DNA of 14,867 nucleotides from Syntrophobacteria bacterium (GCA_029289015.1 JARFUL010000320.1:1-14867), one strand, 5' to 3'; positions 6,968 through 13,417 are shown, counted from the stretch's first letter. Program-made: numbers and translations. Notes: generated by a model not told the origin, from the sequence alone.

Positions 6968-7864
6968 CTAGACAGCCTCCTCCCTCTTAAGGCCCAACCG
7001 CGCGAACGCGTGGCGAAGGTCCTGGCCTGAGTAACCCCTCAGAACGAAGAGCAACCCCGCGTAGAGGAGGCTGAAGCCCAGCATGTAAACCAGCAGCGCG
7101 GACAAAGAGCCCGGGGCTGTGCCGAGCAGCCCCGCGGCCAGGATAAGAGAGCCGCCGGCCGCGAGACTCTTGATAATGAATAAAAAGGGCAGCCTCAAAA
7201 AGAGGTGTCTTGCGCTGAAGTAAAGCTCCATGAAGCACTGAAGCCCGAAGGATGCGCACGTGGCCACCGCGGCGCCGGATATCCCCCAGCGAGGGATCAA
7301 AAGCCAGTTGAGAAAGATGTTCGTTACCGCCGCGCTGATGTGCGCATAGGTGGAGAGCTTCGGCCTCTTGATGAGATGGAGGACCACGGAGCCGTAGACC
7401 CCCATGGTGCCGAGCTTGACGATATGGCAATCCGGGTTGTACTGTTTCACCGCGTGGATAAGATTGGCCGTGCCCACCAGGTTGTTATAGAGGGTGAAGA
7501 GGGCTTTTTCCCTGTCCATCATGGAGTAGGGCGCGGAGGGCTGCTCCGCGTAGTGCACCACCGCGTCCGGCGGGCCCTCGGAGAAGCCGCGGCTGAACGC
7601 GTGGCCCCTGAAGACCTTCTCAAGGAAGGAATAATCCGTTATGTCCCCCACCGCGACCCCGATCTCCCTCTGGCTCCTCGCTTTCCAGATCTCGGCCCTC
7701 GCGTGCATGTTGGGCACTTCCACCAGGGGTTCCATGTTCAGTTCATGGCCCCCGAGCCTGCGGAAATAGTTGTCCACCACCGCGACCTCCCATCCCCTGT
7801 TGGACAGATACATCGCGGTGGGCCAGCCGAGGTAGCCGTCTCCTCCCAAGATCAGGACTTTCAT
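6968..7864 (-). CDS. Chimeric ORF: UDP-sulfoquinovose synthase N-terminus joined to flippase C-terminus
   Basis: Residues 1-158 match the NAD-binding half of UDP-sulfoquinovose synthase (SQD1/SqdB, an extended SDR): GGDGYLGWPTAMYLS, VAVVDNYFRR, VGDITD, VVHYAEQPSAPYSMMDR, YNNLVGTANL and HIVKLGTMGVYG. Family proteins continue TPNIDI and later carry the catalytic YxxxK and a sugar-binding half, all absent here. From about residue 159 the text changes to the C-terminal part of a MOP/Wzx-type polysaccharide flippase (KRPKLSTYAHISAA, then NIFLNWLLIPRWGISGAAVA), with about four membrane helices up to residue 276 and a charged tail. The join lies near 7390 and is in frame. The ORF is most simply a deletion product of two neighbouring glycan genes, or an assembly misjoin. 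Neither SQD1 nor flippase activity is expected. Its ATG has GGGAAGAGAG upstream. It lies 47 bp after the regulator gene. Confidence 0.8.
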   Translation of the reverse strand: MKVLILGGDGYLGWPTAMYLSNRGWEVAVVDNYFRRLGGHELNMEPLVEVPNMHARAEIWKARSQREIGVAVGDITDYSFLEKVFRGHAFSRGFSEGPPDAVVHYAEQPSAPYSMMDREKALFTLYNNLVGTANLIHAVKQYNPDCHIVKLGTMGVYGSVVLHLIKRPKLSTYAHISAAVTNIFLNWLLIPRWGISGAAVATCASFGLQCFMELYFSARHLFLRLPFLFIIKSLAAGGSLILAAGLLGTAPGSLSALLVYMLGFSLLYAGLLFVLRGYSGQDLRHAFARLGLKREEAV

Positions 7865-7911
7865 CTGGGCTCTCTTCCCTTCAGTGGTGCCTACCGGTTG
7901 ATAGTATGGGC

Positions 7912-8517
7912 TCAGGGCTCAAGGGTCACTATCCTCCCCTCCTCGACCCCCGCGCCCAAAAGCTCCCCCTTCCTCTCCTCGGTCTCGTTCAGGGACGCGA
8001 TGACGATCCTGTCGAAGTGCACCTCCTGAACCATGTCGAGGGGCAGGACATTGTGGCCCAGGAGCCGCCGGCCGCGGGGCTCGGGGTCGAAGATCCCGTA
8101 AAACTCGAGGCCGGTCCCCGCGAGGTGGAGGTAGGCCAGCTCCGCGACCTCCCCGGCCAGGTAGAAGGCCACCTTTTCCACCCCCTGGGCCCTCAGTTCC
8201 CTGTATACCCCGCCCAGTACCCCCTTGAGGCTCTGGTAGAACCCGAGGGAATACTGGAGGTACTCATAGGTGAGCCTTGTCTTCTCTTTAAAGCCCTCCT
8301 TGGTCAGGAGATACCTGACCCTGTTCGCGGGTATGGTGGTGACCTTCATGTAGCCCTTCTTGGCCAGCCTCTTGAGGAATGCGTTCACCAGACCCACGGA
8401 CACGCCGAGCCTCTTCGCGAGCTCCCGCTGGGTCACCTGGTCCCCCGCGCTAAGGGCCTCGAGCAGCCTGAGGATTCTGAAAGATTCCCGGTCCATGATC
8501 CTCCCGGTGTTGTTCAT
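7912..8517 (-). CDS. Winged-helix (MarR/EPS-type) regulator with C-terminal Rossmann-like domain
   Basis: Residues 1-80 form a winged helix-turn-helix: VTQRELAKRLGVSVGLVNAFLKRLAKKGYM is the helix-turn-helix part, and NRVRYLLTKEGFKEKTRLTYEYLQYSL is the wing plus helix typical of MarR-like regulators associated with exopolysaccharide loci. From about residue 110, VEKVAFYLAGEVAELAYLHL and GLEFYGIFDPEPRGRRLLGHNV look like a Rossmann-type nucleotide or sugar-nucleotide binding fold, ending IVIASLNETEERKGELL. It probably senses a metabolite and controls the glycan genes that follow it on the same strand; that is inference. Two starts are possible: the ATG at 8517 with no ribosome site, or the ATG at 8496 with GGGAGG 3 nt upstream, giving a 194-aa protein starting MDRESFRILRLL. 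A strong promoter directly precedes it. Confidence 0.8.
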   Translation of the reverse strand: MNNTGRIMDRESFRILRLLEALSAGDQVTQRELAKRLGVSVGLVNAFLKRLAKKGYMKVTTIPANRVRYLLTKEGFKEKTRLTYEYLQYSLGFYQSLKGVLGGVYRELRAQGVEKVAFYLAGEVAELAYLHLAGTGLEFYGIFDPEPRGRRLLGHNVLPLDMVQEVHFDRIVIASLNETEERKGELLGAGVEEGRIVTLEP

Positions 8518-8527
8518 TTTCTGAACT

Positions 8528-8554
8528 AATATAGGGATCAGGGGGCTGTGTCAA
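8528..8554 (-). promoter_or_regulatory. Sigma-70 promoter of the regulator and glycan block
   Basis: On the minus strand a perfect TTGACA (8549-8554) is followed after 15 bp by TATATT (8528-8533, 5/6). The spacing is 2 bp short, but a 17-bp alternative (TATTAG) also exists. Transcription would begin about 8521, only a few bases before the ATG at 8517, so either the message is nearly leaderless or translation starts at 8496 behind GGGAGG. Confidence 0.55.
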
Positions 8555-8605
8555 GGGTTTTCTAGGAAAATCAGTATCTCCGCTGGCAGCGGTACGGGCA
8601 GGTTT

Positions 8606-8624
8606 ACCCCGTTTTTGCCGGGGT
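8606..8624. terminator. Hairpin downstream of the radical SAM pair
   Basis: ACCCCG (8606-8611) and CGGGGT (8619-8624) enclose a 7-nt loop, TTTTTGC. It lies 36 bp past the stop of the first radical SAM gene (minus strand) and before the regulator promoter, so it may separate the two minus-strand units. No U tract follows on the minus strand, which makes it a weak call. Confidence 0.3.
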
Positions 8625-8659
8625 CAGGGCTCTTTTTCGCGGGAAAGCGCCAGGCGGGA

Positions 8660-9697
8660 TCAGAACGCGTCGGTCCCAAGCTCCGCGGTGATAAGGTCTA
8701 CGTCCTCCTGGGTTTTGACGAACACGCCGAGGTTCCCGAGCCTTACATTCTCCAACCCCCCGTGCCTCGCGAGGGTGTAGGCCTCGATCATTTCTTGAAC
8801 AAGCGGCCGTCTGGTATCCTTCATCAGGTACTCGGGGAAGAACGCGAGGATGGTGAAGGGCACCCGGGGGTCCGTCTTCGCGAGGAGACCCGCGATCTGG
8901 CCCAGCTCCCCGGCCTCCACCACCCCCGGGATATAGAGGGAGAGCACCTCCAGCACGAACCCCCGCGAGACCATCTCATTGGGAAGGCTCAGTATCTGCC
9001 GGTTGTCGCATCCTGTGAGCCACTTGTGGCGGGCCGGGTCGAAAGCCTTTATGTCCAGCCAGAACGCGTCCACACCCGCGTCCTTGAGAATGTCGAGGTT
9101 CTGGGAGGTGAGCCCGTAGCCGTTGGTCTCGATGAGGACCCAAAGGTCGGTTGATTCCTTGATGCCCCGGGCGCACCTGGCGTAGAACTCGGGCCTGCAG
9201 GTGAGGTCTCCCCCGGTGAAGGCCGCGATGTTTCTTGCCGGCCCGAACCCCTGGGGGCTCATGAGCATCTGCTCCGGCTCCACCTTGCCCGGGCAGCTCT
9301 CTCCCCTTTCTCCCCTGGTGATGCAGCTCCCGCAGCACCGGCAGGTGTCGTGCGCGTGCCACGAGGTGGCCCTCTCCCTGGGCTCCTGGAGGGTGACCAG
9401 CTTTTTGTAGGCCACGGCCTGCAGCACTATGGCCTCAGCGGACATCCAGGACCCCTTCGCGTGCTGGCTGAACTCCCAGGAGTGGCACTTCCGGCACGTC
9501 ATGTTGCAGCCGGACTGGTATATGGAGAGGTAGTTCTCGGGCCTGGAGAGGTGGATGGAGGTGATGAGCCGCTCCAGCCTTCCGTCCCTCTTCCTGAGCG
9601 TCACTTGGCACGCGGGCAGGGACCGGCCCTCACGCTCCACGGAGCAGGCCCCCTGGGCATATTCCTGAGCGATGAGGTTGCAGTCTACGTCGGGCAT
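8660..9697 (-). CDS. Radical SAM protein, pyruvate-formate-lyase-activase-like, with extra cysteine cluster
   Basis: The product (345 aa) has the radical SAM motif CNMTCRKC (C64, C68, C71, CX3CX2C) that holds the SAM-binding [4Fe-4S] cluster. After it come TGGD (161-164, at the GGE position), ETNGYG (190-195) and WLDIKAFDP (213-221), the order seen in PflA/COG1180-type proteins. Between motif and barrel is an unusual cysteine-rich insert, CRCC-GSC, with C119, C121, C122, C125 and C135 in a span of 17 residues, which could bind an auxiliary iron-sulfur cluster or a metal. The start is supported by GGAGC and AGGAT before the ATG, 3 nt after the previous gene's stop, so the two radical SAM genes are one operon. 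The substrate is unknown. Activation of a glycyl-radical enzyme is one possibility, but no such enzyme is encoded in the window. Confidence 0.85.
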   Translation of the reverse strand: MPDVDCNLIAQEYAQGACSVEREGRSLPACQVTLRKRDGRLERLITSIHLSRPENYLSIYQSGCNMTCRKCHSWEFSQHAKGSWMSAEAIVLQAVAYKKLVTLQEPRERATSWHAHDTCRCCGSCITRGERGESCPGKVEPEQMLMSPQGFGPARNIAAFTGGDLTCRPEFYARCARGIKESTDLWVLIETNGYGLTSQNLDILKDAGVDAFWLDIKAFDPARHKWLTGCDNRQILSLPNEMVSRGFVLEVLSLYIPGVVEAGELGQIAGLLAKTDPRVPFTILAFFPEYLMKDTRRPLVQEMIEAYTLARHGGLENVRLGNLGVFVKTQEDVDLITAELGTDAF

Positions 9698-9700
9698 ATC

Positions 9701-10627
9701 CTAACAGCTCCTTTTGGGTATGTATCTCTTGAGCGGGCACGCGTCCCGGGATTCGCAGGAGACGCAGTCCCTGGGATGGGTCTTGCAGCCCTTGGCCCGC
9801 GCGTGGGACGCGGCCAGCCGCGCGCCCGAGGAGCGGTAGGCCTCTTCGATCTCCGCGGCCACCTCCCCCGTGTTTCCGGGTATGTTTGTGACGCCGGAGA
9901 TGGAGACGTTTTCAAGGCCCGCGGCGCGCGCCATCTCAACGCACTCGTTCATCAATTCCCTGGAAGCGCCCGGGCACTCGTCCAGGACCCAGTTGGGCCT
10001 GAACGCGAGGAAGGCCACGGGGAGGCCCTTGTCCAGGGACGCGATGAACCGGCATATGGGCTCGATGTCGTCCTCGTTCATCCCGGGTATGGCCACAATG
10101 CGGAACTCCCAGAGCTTCTCGGGAGCGCTCTTTGCTACGATCCCCGCATTCCGGAGCACCGGCTCCACCCGCGCGCCGGTGAGCGCGCTCATGGTCTCCT
10201 CGGAGATGGCCTTTATGTCGAAGGTGATGGAGGTGGTGAACCCGAGAACCCTCGCGAGGGAATCCTCGGTGAGGTAGCCGTTGGTGTCGAAGTTGACCCT
10301 GGTGCCGGGGTCTATCCTCCTCGCCTCGCGGACAACCGTCTCTATGTAGGGCAGGTGGATGGTGGGCTCGCCCCCTGAGAAGAAGATCCTGTCCGCGGCC
10401 ATGAGCCTGCCCATCTTGGACCCGATGTTGGCCACGGATTCCTGAGCCAGGACTGCCGGGTCCATGAATCCGTCGATCACGGCCCGGTTGTCCGGGAACT
10501 GGGAGATGGTCCAGTTCTGGCACCCCAGGCACTTGAAGTTGCAGCCAGCCGTGAACACGGTGTAGCTCTCGGGTGGCGCGGGGTGAAGGGTCCGGGACGC
10601 GACCTGGGGCCCGGCCATGCGGCACAC
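9701..10627 (-). CDS. Second radical SAM protein (COG1180/activase-like), cysteine-rich at both ends
   Basis: The intact frame from GTG 10627 encodes 308 aa. It has CNFKCLGCQNW (C29, C33, C36, CX3CX2C), FFSGGEPTIHLPYIE with the SAM-contacting GGEP (85-88), NFDTNGYLT (112-120) and TFDIKA (135-140). The C-terminal 30 residues hold a second cluster-like set (C281, C288, C291, C297, C308). Family members usually begin LYP...C.LC..RC...R..GE.G.C before this point, and exactly such a stretch is encoded in frame upstream at 10628-10720, so the true protein is about 30-35 residues longer; see that entry for the start problem. It is followed after 3 nt by the other radical SAM gene. The pair probably modifies or activates one target under anaerobic conditions; this is inference. 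Confidence 0.85.
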   Translation of the reverse strand: MCRMAGPQVASRTLHPAPPESYTVFTAGCNFKCLGCQNWTISQFPDNRAVIDGFMDPAVLAQESVANIGSKMGRLMAADRIFFSGGEPTIHLPYIETVVREARRIDPGTRVNFDTNGYLTEDSLARVLGFTTSITFDIKAISEETMSALTGARVEPVLRNAGIVAKSAPEKLWEFRIVAIPGMNEDDIEPICRFIASLDKGLPVAFLAFRPNWVLDECPGASRELMNECVEMARAAGLENVSISGVTNIPGNTGEVAAEIEEAYRSSGARLAASHARAKGCKTHPRDCVSCESRDACPLKRYIPKRSC

Positions 10628-10728
10628 CCCGAGCTCTCCGGCCAGGCGGTCGGCCCCGCACCTGTGCTCGCACAGGACACACTCTTTGAGGTCGTTTTCC
10701 GGATACAGGGCGAAAAACCTCGGGACAT
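10628..10728 (-). other. In-frame N-terminal cysteine motif of the radical SAM protein, without a usable start codon
   Basis: Between an in-frame TAG (10739-10741) and the GTG at 10627, the same frame encodes PRFFALYPENDLKECVLC, then EHRCGADRLAGELG, continuing into VCRMAGPQ. CVLCEHRC...GVC is the expected N-terminal motif of this family. No ATG, GTG or TTG exists in this frame, only CTG (10706-10708). An ATG at 10726-10728 reads one frame off, but adding one T to the T5 run (10713-10717) would give MSRGFFALYPEN and join it to the motif. The likely causes are a one-base indel (natural or from sequencing) or a CTG start. Confidence 0.6.
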
Positions 10729-10757
10729 TAGAAGACCACTAAGATAGCTATTTTATA

Positions 10758-10773
10758 TTAATAGCACATGTGC
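10758..10773 (-). promoter_or_regulatory. Extended -10 promoter overlapping a 10-bp palindrome, upstream of the radical SAM pair
   Basis: On the minus strand TGC-TATTAA (10758-10766) resembles the extended -10 elements seen before glnA and at 559. The perfect palindrome GCACATGTGC (10764-10773) overlaps the TGC. Transcription would start near 10751 toward the radical SAM genes. A dimeric regulator bound at the palindrome would block this promoter; that is an inference from position only. Confidence 0.4.
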
Positions 10774-10849
10774 GCGTCTTATTCCCGAGATTATGTGGCG
10801 CGCCCTTCGTTCAATGTGGGATTGGAGCCCGGGGAAAGCCGCGGCCGGA

Positions 10850-10878
10850 TTGACACGCGCTAGGTTTTCACATATCGT
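10850..10878 (+). promoter_or_regulatory. Sigma-70 promoter of the iron-sulfur flavoprotein gene
   Basis: A perfect TTGACA (10850-10855) is followed after exactly 17 bp by TATCGT (10873-10878, 4/6). Transcription would begin near 10885, giving a leader of about 53 nt that includes GAGGAGG before the ATG at 10938. Confidence 0.55.
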
Positions 10879-10937
10879 TATTTTTCCCAATGAGGCTACC
10901 CGGCCGGACCAAAACCAGGAGATGAGGAGGTCCCGAA

Positions 10938-11516
10938 ATGAAGATCGTCTGCCTTTTCGGAAGCCCGAGGGTCAAGGGCAACAGCGCAATAGTGGCCAAG
11001 AGGTTCATCGAGGCCGCGGAGAAGAAGGGCGCGGAGGTCCGCTCCTTTGTGCTCAACAAGCTGAAGTACCGCGGGTGCCAGGGCTGCTACACCTGCAAGA
11101 CCAAGCTGGACAGGTGCGTCCTAAAGGACGACCTGGAGGAGGTTTTGGACGCGGTGAGGGACGCGCACGCGCTGGTCATGGCCTCGGGGATCTACTACGG
11201 CGAGGTGACCTCCCAGCTCAAGGGGTTCATAGACCGCACCTTCTCGTACCTCAAGCCCGACTACGCGACCAACCCCGAGCCCTGCCGCCTAGAGCCGGGC
11301 AAGAAGCTGGTCATGGTCCTCACCCAGGCCAACCCGGACGAGACCGCGTTTGCCGACGTGTTCCCCAGGTACGACTACTTCTTCAAGTGGTACGGGTTCG
11401 AGGGTAGCCATCTCATCCGGGCCTGCGGCGTGCGGGACAAGGGAGAGGTAGAAGCGTGCGAGGACGTGATGAGGCTGGCTGAGGAGACCGCTGAGAAGCT
11501 CGTGGCCCAGGCATAG
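10938..11516 (+). CDS. Iron-sulfur flavoprotein, flavodoxin-like NAD(P)H/FMN oxidoreductase family
   Basis: The product (192 aa) has the flavodoxin-like fold of NADPH-dependent FMN reductases: KIVCLFGSPRVKGNSAIVA (2-20) contains the FMN-phosphate loop, ALVMASGIYYGEVTSQLKGFIDR is the isoalloxazine-contacting loop and helix, and a short C-terminal helical part follows. Cysteines C47, C50, C53 and C60 (GCQGCYTCKTKLDRC) form a compact CX2CX2CX6C, the pattern that binds a [4Fe-4S] cluster in iron-sulfur flavoproteins of anaerobes. It would act as a cytosolic electron carrier or reductase, often linked to oxygen or peroxide detoxification. GAGGAGG lies 8 nt before the ATG. It is divergent from the radical SAM pair across about 210 bp, so shared regulation or electron supply to those enzymes is plausible but unproven. 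Confidence 0.88.
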   Translation: MKIVCLFGSPRVKGNSAIVAKRFIEAAEKKGAEVRSFVLNKLKYRGCQGCYTCKTKLDRCVLKDDLEEVLDAVRDAHALVMASGIYYGEVTSQLKGFIDRTFSYLKPDYATNPEPCRLEPGKKLVMVLTQANPDETAFADVFPRYDYFFKWYGFEGSHLIRACGVRDKGEVEACEDVMRLAEETAEKLVAQA

Positions 11517-11731
11517 GGCTATATTTTTTCTCAGCGGACGCGCGCGGGCCGCGGCCCTTGCCCGCGTTCCTATGCCGTTTAATCCCACCCCATAAAGATA
11601 CAATCTCGTAGCTCAACATTTCTATTCATACAAAAATGTAGGTTTCTGCATGGGTTCCTCCCGGGGCCGAATCCCGGCTCCTGTCGGCTATCTATTTGAA
11701 TTAACACAATTTTGTAAAAACAGGGCCACTA

Positions 11732-11747
11732 TGGCACGCGGGTTGCT
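11732..11747 (+). promoter_or_regulatory. Sigma-54 (RpoN) promoter of glnA
   Basis: TGGCACG-CGGG-TTGCT matches the -24/-12 consensus TGGCACG-N4-TTGCW at every position, with the invariant GG (11733-11734) and GC (11745-11746) separated by 10 bp. Transcription would start near 11758, about 270 nt before the glnA ATG. This implies nitrogen control through an NtrC-like enhancer-binding protein. No clear NtrC site (TGCAC...GTGCA type) was recognised upstream. Confidence 0.85.
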
Positions 11748-11995
11748 CTAGTGCGATCGAATCAACCGGTTGCAAGGCCGGGGTGAGGCTTGGGTCAACA
11801 GCTTACCCGCGTTACGGACTTTGGAGAGGGGCATTAAGGCCCTTCAATAGATAATAGGGAACCAACCGTAATCCACGGTGTTTTAAGTAGGCGTAATCAT
11901 GATCGCGGACTGGACATACCGGAGATCATCAGGGCCGAAGGGGGAATTTCATCCTGATACAGCCCTAAATATGGAGTTCAAGCAAGAGAATTTTG

Positions 11996-12004
11996 TGCTA
12001 TCAT
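11996..12004 (+). promoter_or_regulatory. Proximal extended -10 promoter of glnA (TGC-TATCAT)
   Basis: TGC-TATCAT matches TGnTATAAT in all but one position of the -10 hexamer. It would start transcription near 12011, leaving a 17-nt leader with AAAGGAGGT. A weak TTCAAG lies 16 bp upstream. With the sigma-54 site this gives glnA a distal nitrogen-regulated and a proximal housekeeping promoter, the reverse order of the E. coli glnA pair. Confidence 0.45.
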
Positions 12005-12027
12005 AGCTCATTCAAAAGGAGGTTCGT

Positions 12028-13356
12028 ATGGGTCCCAAGACAAAAAAAGACATTGTGAAGATCGTCAAGGAGCGAAACGTAAGCTTCATCCAGTTCTGGT
12101 TCACCGACATTCTGGGGTTCCTCAAGAGCTTCGCTATCACCCCCAAGGAGCTGGAGCTGGCGCTGAGCGAGGGCATGGGGTTCGACGGCTCCTCGATTGA
12201 GGGGTTCGCGCGGATCGAGGAGTCGGACATGGTGGCCAAGCCCGACCCCAACACCTTCGAGTTCCTCCCCTGGAGCCCCACGGACCGGCCGGTGGCCAGG
12301 ATGTTCTGCGACATCCTCCAGCCGGACGGTACCCCCTATGAGGGGGACCCCAGGTACGTTCTGAAGAGGCTCCTGCAGAAGGCCGCGGACAAGGGCTACA
12401 CCTACTATATCGGGCCGGAGCTGGAGTACTTCTACTTCAAGAACGACGAGGGGGTGGAGATCCTGGACAAGGGCGGCTACTTCGACACCGTGCCCCTCGA
12501 CCTGGCCAGCGACCTGAGAAGGGAGACCGTGTTTGCCTTGGAGGACCTCGGGGTGCAGGTGGAATACAGCCACCACGAGGTCGCGCCCAGCCAGCACGAG
12601 ATAGACATGCGCTACGACGAGGGGCTCGCAATGGCCGACAAGTGCATGACCTTCAGGGTCACGGTCAAGCAGATAGCGAGGATGAACGGGGTCTACGCGA
12701 CCTTCATGCCCAAGCCCATCTTCGGGGAGAACGGCTCGGGCATGCACACCCACCAGTCCCTGTTCAGGGGTGACAAGAACGCGTTCTTCGACCCGGGCGA
12801 CAAGTACCACCTCTCCGGGGAGGCGAAGTCCTACATCGCGGGGATAATGAGGCACGCGCGGGAGATGGCCGTGGTCACCAACCAGTGGGTCAACTCCTAC
12901 AAGAGGCTGGTTCCGGGCTACGAGGCGCCGGTCTACATCTCCTGGGCGCGGCGCAACCGGTCCGCGATGATCCGGGTGCCCATGTACAAGCCCGGCAAGG
13001 AGGAGGCCACCCGCATCGAGTTCCGGTCCCCGGACCCCACGTGCAACCCCTACCTCGCGTTCGCGGTAATGCTAGCAGCAGGGCTCAAGGGGATCAAGGA
13101 GGGCTACGAGCTCCCCGACCCGGTGGAGGAGGACATCTACGAGATGGACCTCGCCGCGAGGGAGAAGGCCGGGATAACCTCCCTGCCTGGGTCTCTCATC
13201 GAGGCCATCCATCAGCTGGAGAAGAGCGAGCTGGTGAGGGAGGCCCTTGGGGACCACATCTACTTCAAGCTCATTGAGAACAAGCACATCGAGTGGGACC
13301 GGTTCAGGACCCACGTGTCCAAGTTCGAAATAGACAACTACCTGCCGGTCCTTTAG
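12028..13356 (+). CDS. glnA: Glutamine synthetase, type I-alpha
   Basis: The product (442 aa) makes glutamine from glutamate, ammonia and ATP as a cytosolic dodecamer. Landmarks: the beta-Grasp domain with MGFDGSSIEGFARIEESDM (50-68); metal-binding YYIGPELEYF (126-135) and SHHEVAPSQHEID (181-193); KPIFGENGSGMHTHQS (229-244), the ATP and ammonium region; NSYKRLVPGYEAPVYISW (289-306) with the flap glutamate; RRNRSAMIRVP (308-318); and RIEFRSPDPTCNPYLAFAVML (329-349). The C-terminus (PDPVEEDIYEMDLAAREKAGITSLPGSL) is the short I-alpha form without the NLYDLP adenylylation tyrosine of I-beta enzymes, so control is by feedback and transcription rather than adenylylation. R62 matches the arginine implicated in feedback inhibition of the Bacillus enzyme. 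The ribosome site AAAGGAGG is ideally spaced. The gene stands alone between its own promoters and a terminator. Confidence 0.97.
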   Translation: MGPKTKKDIVKIVKERNVSFIQFWFTDILGFLKSFAITPKELELALSEGMGFDGSSIEGFARIEESDMVAKPDPNTFEFLPWSPTDRPVARMFCDILQPDGTPYEGDPRYVLKRLLQKAADKGYTYYIGPELEYFYFKNDEGVEILDKGGYFDTVPLDLASDLRRETVFALEDLGVQVEYSHHEVAPSQHEIDMRYDEGLAMADKCMTFRVTVKQIARMNGVYATFMPKPIFGENGSGMHTHQSLFRGDKNAFFDPGDKYHLSGEAKSYIAGIMRHAREMAVVTNQWVNSYKRLVPGYEAPVYISWARRNRSAMIRVPMYKPGKEEATRIEFRSPDPTCNPYLAFAVMLAAGLKGIKEGYELPDPVEEDIYEMDLAAREKAGITSLPGSLIEAIHQLEKSELVREALGDHIYFKLIENKHIEWDRFRTHVSKFEIDNYLPVL

Positions 13357-13381
13357 TAGCAACGCGATATCGAAGCGATTC

Positions 13382-13417
13382 AAGGGGCGCTGCCCGAGAG
13401 GGCGCGCCCCTTTCATT
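13382..13417 (+). terminator. Intrinsic terminator of glnA
   Basis: AAGGGGCGC (13382-13390) pairs perfectly with GCGCCCCTT (13404-13412) around a 13-nt loop, and TCATTT follows. It begins 26 bp after the glnA stop. The U tract is short and interrupted, but stem strength and position fit a terminator. Confidence 0.65.

Larger units (their letters stand above)
11517..12027 (+). other. glnA control region: sigma-54 promoter and long structured leader (511 bp, no gene)
   Basis: No protein gene is seen here. After the flavoprotein stop there is a GC hairpin-capable stretch (CGCGGG...CCCGCG at about 11542-11566) without a T run after it. The sigma-54 site lies at 11732-11747, and a leader of about 270 nt follows with hairpins GAGGGGC-attaag-GCCCTTC (11826-11845) and ACCGT-aatcc-ACGGT (11865-11879) and further pairable segments (ATGATC/GATCAT, ATCAGG/CCTGAT). 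An extended -10 site (11996-12004) and a perfect ribosome site precede glnA. Confidence 0.6.

Noticed and set aside
11661..11677. tRNA T-arm-like hairpin (CCGGG, 7-nt loop GCCGAAT, CCCGG)
   Set aside because: The loop deviates from TTCRANY, no matching 5' acceptor strand, D-arm or anticodon arm lies within 80 nt upstream, and no CCA-like end follows.
11861..11900. Glutamine riboswitch (glnA RNA motif)
   Set aside because: Only a hairpin and AAGTAGG are shared. The conserved GTTCA upstream and GAAGGAACG downstream that close the junction are not present.
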